Shown here piece by piece: positions 1-13,009 of a DNA stretch of 64,000 nt. The position numbers were made by a program, and so were the translations under genes. The first letter of the stretch is position 1; each line of letters opens with the position of its first letter. Under the pieces are notes generated by a model. It saw only the letters and a list, made by a program, of their open reading frames with translations, was not told where the DNA came from and did no database searches. This DNA comes from Tenodera sinensis (Eukaryota > Arthropoda > Insecta > Mantodea > Mantidae): contig CM060968.1 in assembly GCA_030765045.1 (NCBI GenBank), positions 110,015,404-110,079,403 on the forward strand. Direction: 5' to 3'.

Positions 1-416
1 ATACTGTCACTCACTAGTAGTAGTATTCGCTAATCGAAATCTCATTCATTCGAATGCAAGTTCTCGGATACTGTCACTCACTAGTAGTAGTATTCGCTAA
101 TCGAAATATCATGCATTCGAATGCAAGTTCTCGGATACCACCACTCACTAGTAGTAGTATTCGCTAATCGAAATTTCATGCATTCGAATGCAAGTTCTCG
201 GATACTGTCACTCACTAGTAGTAGTATTCGCTAATCGAAATCCCATGCATTCGAATGCAAATTCTCGGATACTGTCACTCACTAGTAGTAGTATTCGCTA
301 ATCGAAATTTCATGCATTCGAATTCAATAATTTGGATACTGTCACTCACTAGTGGTAGTATTCGCTAATCGAAATTTCATGCATTCGAATTCAATAATTC
401 GGATACTGTCACTCAC

Positions 417-427
417 TAGTAGTAGTA
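417..427 (+). repeat. TAG trinucleotide run inside the monomer
   Basis: TAGTAGTAGTA occupies monomer positions 15-25 and directly follows the doubled CACT. It supplies stop codons in one forward frame of every monomer. Common variants are TAGTAGCAG, TAATAGTGG, TAGTATTAG and TAGAAGTAG. These mark particular higher-order positions rather than being scattered at random. Confidence 0.8.
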
Positions 428-437
428 TTCGCTAATC

Positions 438-445
438 GAAATTTC
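438..445. other. 8-bp palindrome GAAATTTC with heat-shock-element-like spacing
   Basis: GAAATTTC is self-complementary and fits the two-unit head-to-head arrangement nGAAnnTTCn of a heat-shock element. It lies two bases upstream of the core GCATTCGAATGC of the 14-bp palindrome. Only the monomer class with T at position 41 has it; the common CGAAATCTC class does not. Functional elements usually need three or more pentamers, and an 8-bp A/T-rich word arises easily by chance. The sequence fact is certain; a regulatory role is speculation. Confidence 0.4.
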
Positions 446-446
446 A

Positions 447-460
447 TGCATTCGAATGCA
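447..460. other. 14-bp perfect palindrome present in nearly every monomer
   Basis: TGCATTCGAATGCA equals its own reverse complement. It holds the nested palindromes TTCGAA and ATTCGAAT, and ATGCAT overlaps its left edge. It recurs at monomer positions 45-58 throughout. The main variants that break it are CATTTGAATG and CATTCAAATG (both CpG transitions), CACTCGAATG, CATTCGAGTG, CATTCGAATTC and CTCATTCATTCG. It could be a binding site for a dimeric protein or extrude as a small cruciform; both are inference. This entry shows one example of a feature repeated across the array. Confidence 0.85.
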
Positions 461-1469
461 ATAATTCGGATACTGTCACTCACTAGTAGTAGTATTCGCT
501 AATCGAAATTTAATGCATTCGAATGCAATAATTGGATACTGTCACTCACTAGTAGCAGTATTCGCTAATCGAAATTTCATGCATTCGAATGCAATAATTC
601 CGATACTGTCACTCATTAGTAGTAGTATTCGCTAATCGAAATCTCATGCATTCGAACGCAAGTTCTCGGATACTCTCACTCACTAGTAGTAGTATTCGCT
701 AATCGAAATTTCATGCATTCGAATGCAATAATTCGGATACTGTCACTCACTAGTAGTAGTATTCGCTAATCGAAATTTCATGCATTCGAATGCCATAATT
801 CGGATACTGTCACTCACTAGTAGTAGTATTCGCTAATCGAAATCTCATGCATTCGAATGCAATAATTCGGATACTGTCACTCACTAGTAGTAGTATTCGC
901 TAATCGAAATTTCATGCACTCGAATGCAATAATTCGGATACTGTCACTCATTAGTAGTAGTATTCGCTAATCGAAATCTCATGCATTCGAATGCAAGTTC
1001 CCGGATACTGTCACTCACTAGTAGTAGTATTCGCTAATCGAAATCTCTTGCATTCGAATGCAATAATTCGGATACTGTCACTAACTAGTAGTAGTATTCG
1101 CTAATCGAAATCTCATGCATTCGAATGCAAGTTCTCGGATACTGTCACTCACTAGTAGTAGTATTCGCTAATTGAAGTTTCATGCATTCGAATGCAAGTT
1201 CTCGGATACTGTCACTCACTAGTAGTAGTATTCGCTAATCGAAATCTCATGCATTCGAATGCAAGTTCTCGGATACTGTCACCCACTAGTAGTAGTATCC
1301 GCTAATCGAAATTTCATGCATTCGAATGCAATTATTCGGATACTGTCACACACTAGTAGTAGTATTCGCTAATCGAAATTTCATGCATTCGAATGCAATA
1401 ATTCGTATACTGTCACTCACTAGTAGTAGTATTCGCTAATCGAAATCTCATGCATTCGAATGCAATAAT

Positions 1470-2345
1470 TCCGATACTGTCACTCACTAGTAGTAGTATT
1501 CGCTAATTGAAATTTACATGCATTCGAATGCAAGTTCTCGAATACTGTCACTCACTAGTAGTAGTATTCGCTAATCGAAATCTCATGCATTCGAATGCAA
1601 GTTCTCGGATACTGTCACTCACTAGTAGTAGTATCCGCTAATCGAGATCTCATGCATTCGAATGCAATAATTCGCATACTGTCACCCACTAGTAGTAGTT
1701 GTTTTCGCTAATCGAAATTTGATGCATTCGAATGCAATAATTCGGATACTGTCACTCACTAGTAGTAGTATTCGCTAATCGAAATCTCATTCATTCGAAT
1801 GCAAGTTCTCGGATACTGTCACTCACTAGTAGTAGTATTCGCTAATCGAAATATCATGCATTCGAATGCAAGTTCTCGGATACTGTCACTCACTAGTAGT
1901 AGTATTAGCTAATCGAAATTTCATGCATTCGAATGCAATAATTCCGATACTGTCACTCACTAGTAGTAGTATTCGCTAATTGAAATTTTCATGCATTCGA
2001 ATGCAAGTTCTCGAATACTGTCACTCACTAGTAGTAGTATTCGCTAATCGAAATCTCATGCATTCGAATGCAAGTTCTCGGATACTGTCACTCACTAGTA
2101 GTAGTATCCGCTAATCGAGATCTCATGCCTTCGAATGCAATAATTCGCATACTGTCACCCACTTGTAGTAGTTTTCGCTAATCGAAATTTGATGCATTCG
2201 AATGCAATAATTCGGATACTGTCACTCACTAGTAGTAGTATTCGCTAATCGAAATCTCATTCATTCGAATGCAAGTTCTCGGATACTGTCACTCACTAGT
2301 AGTAGTATTCGCTAATCGAAATATCATGCATTCGAATGCAAGTTC
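1470..2345 (+). repeat. Local ~470-bp tandem duplication (7 monomers)
   Basis: The unit series ending in CGAATACTG, then CGAGATCTCATGC, then GCATACTGTCACCC with a TTTTCGC unit, then CTCATTCATTCG, occurs twice in succession. The CTCATTC markers are at 1,786 and 2,256 (470 bp apart). The CGAATACTG markers are 473 bp apart; the extra three bases come from the long unit at 1,676-1,745. Seven monomers make 469 bp. Confidence 0.8.
1676..1745 (+). repeat. 70-bp monomer with a 3-bp insertion
   Basis: This unit reads TAGTAGTTGTTTTCGC where its sister copies near 2,160 and 6,720 read TAGTAGTTTTCGC. The three extra bases look like a slippage duplication of GTT. It is private to this copy among those I compared. 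Confidence 0.75.
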
Positions 2346-2349
2346 TCGG

Positions 2350-5300
2350 ATACTACCACTCACTAGTAGTAGTATTCGCTAATCGAAATTTCATGCATTT
2401 GAATGCAAGTTCTCGGATACTGTCACTCACTAGTAGTAGTATTCGCTAATCGAAATTTCATGCATTCGAATGCAAGTTCTCGGATACTGTCACTCACTAG
2501 TAGTAGTATTCGCTGATCTAAATCCTATGCATTCGAATGCAAATTCTCGGATACTATCACTCACTAGTAGTAGTATTCGCTAATCGAAATTTCATGCATT
2601 CGAATTCAATAATTTGGATACTGTCACTCACTAGTAGTAGTATTCGCTAATCGAAATTTCATGCATTCGAATTCAGTAATTCGGATACTGTGACTCACTA
2701 GTAGTAGTATTCGCTAATCGAAATTTCATGCATTCGAATGCATTAATTCGGATACTGTCACTCACTAATAGTGGTATTCGCTAATCGAAATTTCATACAT
2801 TCGAATGCAAGTTCTCGGATACTGTCACTCACTAGTAGTAGTATTCGCTAATTGAAATTTCATGCATTCGAGTGCAAGTTCTCGGATACTGTCACTCACT
2901 AGTAGTAGTATTCGCTAATTGAAATCTCATGCATTCGAATGCAAGGTCTCGGATACTGTCACTCACTAGTAGTAGTATCCGCTAATCGAAATCTCATGCA
3001 TTCGAATGTAAGTTCTCGGATACTGTCACTCACTAGTAGTAGTATTCGCTAATCAAACTTTCATGCACTCGAATGCAATTATTTGGATACTGTCACTCAC
3101 TAGTAGTAGTATTCGCTAATCGAAATTTCATGCATTTGAATGCAATAACTCGGATACTGTCACTCACTAGTAGTAGTATTCGCTAATCGAAATCTCATGC
3201 ATTCGAATGTAAGTTCTCGGATACTGTCACTCACTAGTAGTAGTATTCGCTAATCAAACTTTCATGCATTCGAATGCAATAATTCGGATACTGTCACTCA
3301 CTAGTAGTAGTATTCGCTAATCGAAATTTCATGCATTCGAATGCAATAATTCGGATACTGTCACTCACTAGTAGTAGTATTCGCTAATCGAAATTTAATG
3401 CATTCGAATGCAATAATCGGATACTGTCACTCACTAGTAGCAGTATTCGCTAATCGAAATTTCATGCATTCGAATGCAATAATTCCGATACTGTCACTCA
3501 TTAGTAGTAGTGTTCGCTAATCGAAATCTCATGCATTCGAATGCAAGTTCTCGGATACTGTCACTCACTAGTAGTAGTATTCGCTAATCGAAATTTCATG
3601 CATTCGAATGCAATAATTCGCATACTGTCACTCACTAGTAGTAGTATTCGCTAATCGAAATTTCATGCATTCGAATGCCATAATTCGGATACTGTCACTC
3701 ACTAGTAGTAGTATTCGCTAATCGAAATCTCATGCATTCGAATGCAATAATTCGGATACTGTCACTCACTAGTAGTAGTATTCGCTAATCGAAATTTCAT
3801 GCACTCGAATGCAATAATTCGGATACTGTCACTCATTAGTAGTAGTATTCGCTAATCGGAATCTTATGCATTCGAATGCAAGTTCCCGGATACTGTCACT
3901 CACTAGTAGTAGTATTCGCTAATCGAAATCTCTTGCATTCGAATGCAATAATTCGGATACTGTCACTCACTAGTAGTAGTATTCGCTAATTGAAGTTTCA
4001 TGCATTCGAATGCAAGTTCTCGGATACTGTCACTCACTAGTAGTAGTATTCGCTAATCGAAATCTCATGCATTTGAATGCAAGTTCTCGGATACTGTCAC
4101 TCACTAGTAGTAGTATTCGCTAATCGAAATTTCATGCATTCGAATGCAATAATTCGGATACTGTCACTCACTAGTAGTAGTATTCGCTAATTGAAATTTC
4201 ATGCATTCAAATGCAAGTTCTCGAATACTGTCACTCACTAGTAGTAGTATTCGCTAATCGAAATCTCATGCATTCGAATGCAATAATTCGGATACTGTCA
4301 CTCACTAGTAGTAGTATCCGCTAATCGAAATTTCATGCACTCGAATGCAATTATTCGGATACTGTCACTCACTAGTAGTAGTATTCGCTAATCGAAATTT
4401 CATGCATTCGAATGCAATAATTCGGATACTGTCACTCATTAGTAGTAGTATTCGCTAATCGAAATCTCATGAATTCGAATGCAAGTTCTCGGATACTGTC
4501 ACTCACTAGTAGTAGTATTCGCTAATCGAAATCTCTTGCATTCGAATGCAATAATTCGGATACTGTCACTCACTAGTAGTAGTATTCGCTAATCGAAATC
4601 TCATGCACTCGAATGCAAGTTCTCGGATACTGTCACTCACTGGTAGTAGTATTCGCTAATCGATATCTCATGCATTCGAATGCAAGTTCTCGGATACTGT
4701 CACTCACTAGTAGTAGTATTCGCAAATCGAAATCTCTTGCATTCGAATGCAAGTTCTCGGATACTGTCACTCACTAGTAGTAGTATTCGCTAATCGAAAT
4801 TTCATGCATTCGAATGCAATAATTCGGATACTGTCACTCACTAGTAGTAGTATTCGCTAATCGAAATTTCATGCATTCGAGTGCACGTTCTCGGATACTG
4901 TCACTCACTAGTAGTAGTATTCGCTAATTGAAATTTCATGCATTCGAGTGCAAGTTCTCGGATAGTGTCACTCACTAGTAGTAGTTTTCGCTAATTGATA
5001 TCTCATGCATTCGAATGCAAGTTCTCGGATACTGTCACTCACTAGTAGTAGTATCCGCTAATCGAAATTTCATGCACTCGAATGCAATTATTCGGATACT
5101 GTCACTCACTAGTAGTAGTATTCGCTAATCGAAATTTCATGCATTTGAATGCAATAATTCGGATACTGTCACTCACTAGTAGTAGTATTCGCTAATCGAA
5201 ATCTCATGCATTCGAATGCAAGTTCTCGGATACTGTCACTCACTAGTAGTAGTATTCGCTAATCAAACTTTCATGCATTCGAATGCAATAATACGGATAC

Positions 5301-6902
5301 TGTCACTCACTAGTAGTAGTATTCGCTAATCGAAATTTCATGCATTCGAATGCAATAATTCGGATACTGTCACTCACTAGTAGTAGTATTCGCTAATCGA
5401 AATTTAATGCATTCGAATGCAATAATGGGATACTGTCACTCACTAGTAGCAGTATTCGCTAATCGAAATTTCATGCATTCGAATGCAATAATTCCGATAC
5501 TGTCACTCATTAGTAGTAGTATTCGCTAATCGAAATCTCATGCATTCGAATGCAAGTTCTCGGATACTCTCACTCACTAGTAGTAGTATTCGCTAATCGA
5601 AATTTCATGCATTCGAATGCCATAATTCGGATACTGTCACTCACTAGTAGTAGTATTCGCTAATCGAAATTTCATGCATTCGAATGCCATAATTCGGATA
5701 CTGTCACTCACTAGTAGTAGTATTCGCTAATCGAAATCTCATGCATTCGAATGCAATAATTCGGATACTGTCACTCACTAGTAGTAGTATTCGCTAATCG
5801 AAATTTAATGCATTCGAATGCAATAATGGGATACTGTCACTCACTAGTAGCAGTATTCGCTAATCGAAATTTCATGCATTCGAATGCAATAATTCCGATA
5901 CTGTCACTCATTAGTAGTAGTATTCGCTAATCGAAATCTCATGCATTCGAATGCAAGTTCCCGGATACTGTCACTCACTAGTAGTAGTATTCGCTAATCG
6001 AAATCTCTTGCATTCGAATGCAATAATTCGGATACTGTCACTCACTAGTAGTAGTATTCGCTAATCGAAATCTCATGCATTCGAATGCAAGTTCTCGGAT
6101 ACTGTCACTCACTAGTAGTAGTATTCGCTAATTGAAGTTTCATGCATTCGAATGCAAGTTCTCGGATACTGTCACTCACTAGTAGTAGTATTCGCTAATC
6201 GAAATCTCATGCATTCGAATGCAAGTTCTCGGATACTGTCACTCACTAGTAGTAGTATCCGCTAATCGAAATTTCATGCATTCGAATGCAATTATTCGGA
6301 TACTGTCACTCACTAGTAGTAGTATTCGCTAATCGAAATTTCATGCATTCGAATGCAATAATTCGTATACTGTCACTAACTAGTAGTAGTATTCGCTAAT
6401 CGAAATCTCATGCATTTGAATGCAAGTTCTCGGATACTGTCACTCACTAGTAGTAGTATTAGCTAATCGAAATTTCATGCATTCGAATGCAATAATTCCG
6501 ATACTGTCACTCACTAGTAGTAGTATTCGCTAATTGAAATTTCATGCATTCGAATGCAAGTTCTCGAATTCTGTCACTCACTAGTAGTAGTATTCGCTAA
6601 TCGAAATCTCATGCATTCGAATGCAAGTTCTCGGATACTGTCACTCACTAGTAGTAGTATCCGCTAATCGAGATCTCATGCATTCGAATGCAATAATTCG
6701 CATACTGTCACCCACTAGTAGTAGTTTTCGCTAATCGAAATTTCATGCATTCGATTGCAATAATTCGGATACTGTCACTCACTAGTAGTAGTATTCGCTA
6801 ATCGAAATCTCATTCATTCGAATGCAAGTTCTCGGATACTGTCACTCACTAGTAGTAGTATTCGCTAATCGAAATATCATGCATTCGAATGCAAGTTCTC
6901 GG
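2350..6902 (+). repeat. Higher-order repeat, 4,553-bp unit, copy 1
   Basis: Markers in this block recur 4,553 bp downstream: the TACCAC-type unit at 2,350 and 6,903, the CTCATTC unit at 2,256 and 6,809, the CAAACTTTC unit at 3,255 and 7,808, the TTGAAGTTTC unit near 3,990 and 8,543, and the AATACGG unit at 5,291 and 9,844. That is about 68 monomers less three bases lost in 66-bp units. The copies are not collinear throughout: between 3,255 and 3,960 the offset drops to 4,486 (one monomer missing in copy 2) and is restored by one extra monomer near 8,470. The first kilobase differs by several gained or lost monomers. No gene. Confidence 0.85.
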
Positions 6903-9900
6903 ATACCACCACTCACTAGTAGTAGTATTCGCTAATCGAAATTTCATGCATTTGAATGCAAGTTCTTGGATACTGTCACTCACTAGTAGTAGTATTCGCT
7001 AATCGAAATTTCATGCATTCGAATGCAAGTTCTCGGATACTGTCACTCACTAGTAGTAGTATTCGCTAATCGAAATCCCATGCATTCGAATGCAAATTCT
7101 CGGATACTGTCACTCACTAGCAGTAGTATTCGCTAATCGAAATTTCATGCATTCGAATTCAATAATTTGGATACTGTCACTCACTAGTAGTAGTATTCGC
7201 TAATCGAAATTTCATGCATTCGAATTCAATAATTCGGATACTGTCACTCACTAGTAGTAGTATTCGCTAATCGAAATTTCATGCATTCGAATGCAATAAT
7301 TCGGATACTGTCACTCACTAATAGTGGTATGCGCTAATCGAAATTTCATACATTCGAATGCAAGTTCTCGGATACTGTCACTCACTAGTAGTAGTATCCG
7401 CTAATCGAAATTTCATGCATTCGAATGCAATAATTCGGATACTGTCACTCACTAGTAGTAGTATTCGCTAATCGAAATTTCATGCATTCGAATGCAATAA
7501 TTTGGATACTGTCGCTCACTAGTAGTAGTATTCGCTAATCGAAATTTCATGCATTCGAATGCAATAATTCGGATACTGTCACTCACTAGTAGTAGAATTC
7601 GCTAATTGAAATTTCATGCATTCGAGTGCATGTTCTCGGATACTGTCACTCACTAGTAGTAGTATTCGCTAATTGAAATTTCATGCATTCGAGTGCAAGT
7701 TCTCGGATACTGTCACTCACTAGTAGTAGTATTCGCTAATTGAAATCTCATGCATTCGAATGCAAGGTCTCGGATACTGTCACTCACTAGTAGTAGTATT
7801 CGCTAATCAAACTTTCATGCATTCGAATGCAATAATTCGGATACTGTCACTCACTAGTAGTAGTATTCGCTAATCGAAATTTAATGCATTCGAATGCAAT
7901 AATCGGATACTGTCACTCACTAGTAGCAGTATTCGCTAATCGAAATTTCATGCATTCGAATGCAATAATTCCGATACTGTCACTCATTAGTAGTAGTATT
8001 CGCTAATCGAAATCTCATGCATTCGAATGCAAGTTCTCGGATACTGTCACTCACTAGTAGTAGTATTCGCTAATCGAAATTTCATGCATTCGAATGCAAT
8101 AATTCGCATACTGTCACTCACTAGTAGTAGTATTCGCTAATCGAAATTTCATGCATTCGAATGCCATAATTCGGATACTGTCACTCACTAGTAGTAGTAT
8201 TCGCTAATCGAAATCTCATGCATTCGAATGCAATAATTCGGATACTGTCACTCACTAGTAGTAGTATTCGCTAATCGAAATTTCATGCACTCGAATGCAA
8301 TAATTCGGATACTGTCACTCATTAGTAGTAGTATTCGCTAATCGGAATCTTATGCATTCGAATGCAAGTTCCCGGATACTGTCACTCACTAGTAGTAGTA
8401 TTCGCTAATCGAAATCTCTTGCATTCGAATGCAATAATTCGGATACTGTCACTCACTAGTAGTAGTATTCGCTAATCGAAATCTCATGCATTCGAATGCA
8501 AGTTCTCGGATACTGTCACTCACTAGTAGTAGTATTCGCTAATTGAAGTTTCATGCATTCGAATGCAAGTTCTCGGATACTGTCACTCACTAGTAGTAGT
8601 ATTCGCTAATCGAAATCTCATGCATTTGAATGCAAGTTCTCGGATACTGTCACTCACTAGTAGTAGTATTCGCTAATCGAAATTTCATGCATTCGAATGC
8701 AATAATTCGGATACTGTCACTCACTAGTAGTAGTATTCGCTAATTGAAATTTCATGCATTCAAATGCAAGTTCTCGAATACTGTCACTCACTAGTAGTAG
8801 TATTCGCTAATCGAAATCTCATGCATTCGAATGCAATAATTCGGATACTGTCACTCACTAGTAGTAGTATCCGCTAATCGAAATTTCATGCACTCGAATG
8901 CAATTATTCGGATACTGTCACTCACTAGTAGTAGTATTCGCTAATCGAAATTTCATGCATTCGAATGCAATAATTCGGATACTGTCACTCATTAGTAGTA
9001 GTATTCGCTAATCGAAATCTCATGAATTCGAATGCAAGTTCTCGGATACTGTCACTCACTAGTAGTAGTATTCGCTAATCGAAATCTCTTGCATTCGAAT
9101 GCAATAATTCGGATACTGTCACTCACTAGTAGTAGTATTCGCTACTCGAAATCTCATGCACTCGAATGCAAGTTCTCGGATACTGTCACTCACTGGTAGT
9201 AGTATTCGCTAATCGATATCTCATGCATTCGAATGCAAGTTCTCGGATACTGTCACTCACTAGTAGTAGTATTCGCAAATCGAAATCTCTTGCATTCGAA
9301 TGCAAGTTCTCGGATACTGTCACTCACTAGTAGTAGTATTCGCTAATTGAAATTTCATGCATTCGAATGCAATAATTCGGATACTGTCACTCACTAGTAG
9401 TAGTATTCGCTAATCGAAATTTCATGCATTCGAGTGCACGTTCTCGGATACTGTCACTCACTAGTAGTAGTATTCGCTAATTGAAATTTCATGCATTCGA
9501 GTGCAAGTTCTCGGATAGTGTCACTCACTAGTAGTAGTTTTCGCTAATTGAAATCTCATGCATTCGAATGCAAGTTCTCGGATACTGTCACTCACTAGTA
9601 GTAGTATCCGCTAATCGAAATTTCATGCACTCGAATGCAATTATTCGGATACTGTCACTCACTAGTAGTAGTATTCGCTAATCGAAATTTCATGCATTTG
9701 AATGCAATAATTCGGATACTGTCACTCACTAGTAGTAGTATTCGCTAATCGAAATCTCATGCATTCGAATGCAAGTTCTCGGATACTGTCACTCACTAGT
9801 AGTAGTATTCGCTAATCAAACTTTCATGCATTCGAATGCAATAATACGGATACTGTCACTCACTAGTAGTAGTATTCGCTAATCGAAATTTCATGCATTC

Positions 9901-11455
9901 GAATGCAATAATTCGGATACTGTCACTCACTAGTAGTAGTATTCGCTAATCGAAATTTAATGCATTCGAATGCAATAATGGGATACTGTCACTCACTAGT
10001 AGCAGTATTCGCTAATCGAAATTTCATGCATTCGAATGCAATAATTCCGATACTGTCACTCATTAGTAGTAGTATTCGCTAATCGAAATCTCATGCATTC
10101 GAATGCAAGTTCTCGGATACTCTCACTCACTAGTAGTAGTATTCGCTAATCGAAATTTCATGCATTCGAATGCCATAATTCGGATACTGTCACTCACTAG
10201 TAGTAGTATTCGCTAATCGAAATTTCATGCATTCGAATGCCATAATTCGGATACTGTCACTCACTAGTAGTAGTATTCGCTAATCGAAATCTCATGCATT
10301 CGAATGCAATAATTCGGATACTGTCACTCACTAGTAGTAGTATTCGCTAATCGAAATTTAATGCATTCGAATGCAATAATGGGATACTGTCACTCACTAG
10401 TAGCAGTATTCGCTAATCGAAATTTCATGCATTCGAATGCAATAATTCCGATACTGTCACTCATTAGTAGTAGTATTCGCTAATCGAAATCTCATGCATT
10501 CGAATGCAAGTTCCCGGATACTGTCACTCACTAGTAGTAGTATTCGCTAATCGAAATCTCTTGCATTCGAATGCAATAATTCGGATACTGTCACTCACTA
10601 GTAGTAGTATTCGCTAATCGAAATCTCATGCATTCGAATGCAAGTTCTCGGATACTGTCACTCACTAGTAGTAGTATTCGCTAATTGAAGTTTCATGCAT
10701 TCGAATGCAAGTTCTCGGATACTGTCACTCACTAGTAGTAGTATTCGCTAATCGAAATCTCATGCATTCGAATGCAAGTTCTCGGATACTGTCACTCACT
10801 AGTAGTAGTATCCGCTAATCGAAATTTCATGCATTCGAATGCAATTATTCGGATACTGTCACTCACTAGTAGTAGTATTCGCTAATCGAAATTTCATGCA
10901 TTCGAATGCAATAATTCGTATACTGTCACTCACTAGTAGTAGTATTCGCTAATCGAAATCTCATGCATTTGAATGCAAGTTCTCGGATACTGTCACTCAC
11001 TAGTAGTAGTATTAGCTAATCGAAATTTCATGCATTCGAATGCAATAATTCCGATACTGTCACTCACTAGTAGTAGTATTCGCTAATTGAAATTTCATGC
11101 ATTCGAATGCAAGTTCTCGAATACTGTCACTCACTAGTAGTAGTATTCGCTAATCGAAATCTCATGCATTCGAATGCAAGTTCTCGGATACTGTCACTCA
11201 CTAGTAGTAGTATCCGCTAATCGAGATCTCATGCATTCGAATGCAATAATTCGCATACTGTCACCCACTAGTAGTAGTTTTCGCTAATCGAAATTTCATG
11301 CATTCGATTGCAATAATTCGGATACTGTCACTCACTAGTAGTAGTATTCGCTAATCGAAATCTCATTCATTCGAATGCAAGTTCTCGGATACTGTCACTC
11401 ACTAGTAGTAGTATTCGCTAATCGAAATATCATGCATTCGAATGCAAGTTCTCGG
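6903..11455 (+). repeat. Higher-order repeat, 4,553-bp unit, copy 2
   Basis: It opens with the TACCACCACTCAC unit and a CATTTGAATGCAAGTTCTTGG unit; the identical opening recurs at 11,456, exactly 4,553 bp later. From about 9,260 its second half is also the first part of the 3,749-bp tandem unit, so the two periods overlap. Copies 2 and 3 look closer to each other than either is to copy 1; for example all later copies share TAGCAGTAG near 7,120 and TATGCGC near 7,330. No gene. Confidence 0.85.
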
Positions 11456-13009
11456 ATACCACCACTCACTAGTAGTAGTATTCGCTAATCGAAATTTCAT
11501 GCATTTGAATGCAAGTTCTTGGATACTGTCACTCACTAGTAGTAGTATTCGCTAATCGAAATTTCATGCATTCGAATGCAAGTTCTCGGATACTGTCACT
11601 CACTAGTAGTAGTATTCGCTAATCGAAATCCCATGCATTCGAATGCAAATTCTCGGATACTGTCACTCACTAGCAGTAGTATTCGCTAATCGAAATTTCA
11701 TGCATTCGAATTCAATAATTTGGATACTGTCACTCACTAGTAGTAGTATTCGCTAATCGAAATTTCATGCATTCGAATTCAATAATTCGGATACTGTCAC
11801 TCACTAGTAGTAGTATTCGCTAATCGAAATTTCATGCATTCGAATGCAATAATTCGGATACTGTCACTCACTAATAGTGGTATGCGCTAATCGAAATTTC
11901 ATACATTCGAATGCAAGTTCTCGGATACTGTCACTCACTAGTAGTAGTATCCGCTAATCGAAATTTCATGCATTCGAATGCAATAATTCGGATACTGTCA
12001 CTCACTAGTAGTAGTATTCGCTAATCGAAATTTCATGCATTCGAATGCAATAATTTGGATACTGTCGCTCACTAGTAGTAGTATTCGCTAATCGAAATTT
12101 CATGCATTCGAATGCAATAATTCGGATACTGTCACTCACTAGTAGTAGAATTCGCTAATTGAAATTTCATGCATTCGAGTGCATGTTCTCGGATACTGTC
12201 ACTCACTAGTAGTAGTATTCGCTAATTGAAATTTCATGCATTCGAGTGCAAGTTCTCGGATACTGGTACTCACTAGTAGTAGTATTCGCTAATTGAAATC
12301 TCATGCATTCGAATGCAAGTTCTCGGATACTGTCACTCACTAGTAGTAGTATCTGCTAATCGAAATTTCATGCACTCGAATGCAATTATTCGGATACTGT
12401 CACTCACTAGTAGTAGTATTCGCTAATCGAAATTTCATGCATTTGAATGCAATAATTCGGATACTGTCACTCACTAGTAGTAGTATTCGCTAATCGAAAT
12501 CTCATGCATTCGAATGCAAGTTCTCGGATACTGTCACTCACTAGTAGTAGTATTCGCTAATCAAACTTTCATGCATTCGAATGCAATAATTCGGATACTG
12601 TCACTCACTAGTAGTAGTATTCGCTAATCGAAATTTCATGCATTCGAATGCAATAATTCGGATACTGTCACTCACTAGTAGTAGTATTCGCTAATCGAAA
12701 TTTAATGCATTTGAATGCAATAATCGGATACTGTCACTCACTAGTAGCAGTATTCGCTAATCGAAATTTCATGCATTCGAATGCAATAATTCCGATACTG
12801 TCACTCATTAGTAGTAGTATTCGCTAATCGAAATCTCATGCATTCGAATGCAAGTTCTCGGATACTGTCACTCACTAGTAGCAGTATTCGCTAATCGAAA
12901 TTTCATGCATTCGAATGCAATAATTCGGATACTGTCACTCACTAGTAGTAGTATTCGCTAATCGAAATTTCATGCATTCGAATGCCATAATTCGGATACT
13001 GTCACTCAC
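9260..13009 (+). repeat. Higher-order repeat, 3,749-bp unit, copy 1
   Basis: About 56 monomers. Matching markers in the next block are exactly 3,749 bp away: ATTCGCAAAT at 9,271 and 13,020, AATACGG at 9,844 and 13,593, TACCACC at 11,456 and 15,205, and the rare TACTGGTACTC at 12,261 and 16,010. The constant offset across the whole block means no net indel between the copies, so this is one of the most recent large duplications in the window. Confidence 0.9.

Larger units (their letters stand above)
403..469 (+). repeat. Representative consensus monomer (67 bp)
   Basis: This copy matches the consensus read by eye and serves as the reference. In monomer numbering: 8-15 is a doubled CACT; 13-18 is the palindrome ACTAGT; 15-25 is three TAG units plus TA; 26-29 and 35-38 form a weak inverted pair TTCG/CGAA around CTAAT; 36-43 is the palindrome GAAATTTC; 45-58 is the palindrome TGCATTCGAATGCA. 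CpGs lie at 28-29, 35-36, 51-52 and 65-66. Composition is 24 G+C of 67, about 36%. The most variable sites are 41 (T or C, CGAAATTTC versus CGAAATCTC) and the 3' end 59-66 (ATAATTCG versus AGTTCTCG). Confidence 0.95.
1..2349 (+). repeat. Opening array segment with partial match to the 4.5-kb higher-order unit
   Basis: About 35 monomers. It begins inside a recognisable ordered cassette: a CTCATTCATTCG unit (position 41), a CGAAATATC unit, then a TACCACC unit at 135, then CCCATGC...AAATTC and ATTCAATAATTTGG units. The same order recurs many times later. The stretch around 1,171 (AATTGAAGTTTC unit) to about 1,400 matches around 6,131, some 4,960 bp downstream, so this segment is a rearranged relative of the next block. 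No gene or foreign insertion is seen. Confidence 0.8.

Noticed and set aside
417..427. Start codons or regulatory signals around the ATG in CATGCATTCG
   Set aside because: ATG occurs in most monomers as part of the repeat and leads to frames that stop within about one to two monomers; nothing distinguishes any copy.
403..469. CENP-B box in the monomer
   Set aside because: TTCG occurs at monomer positions 26, 49 and 63, but none is followed by the required A and CGGG at the right spacing.
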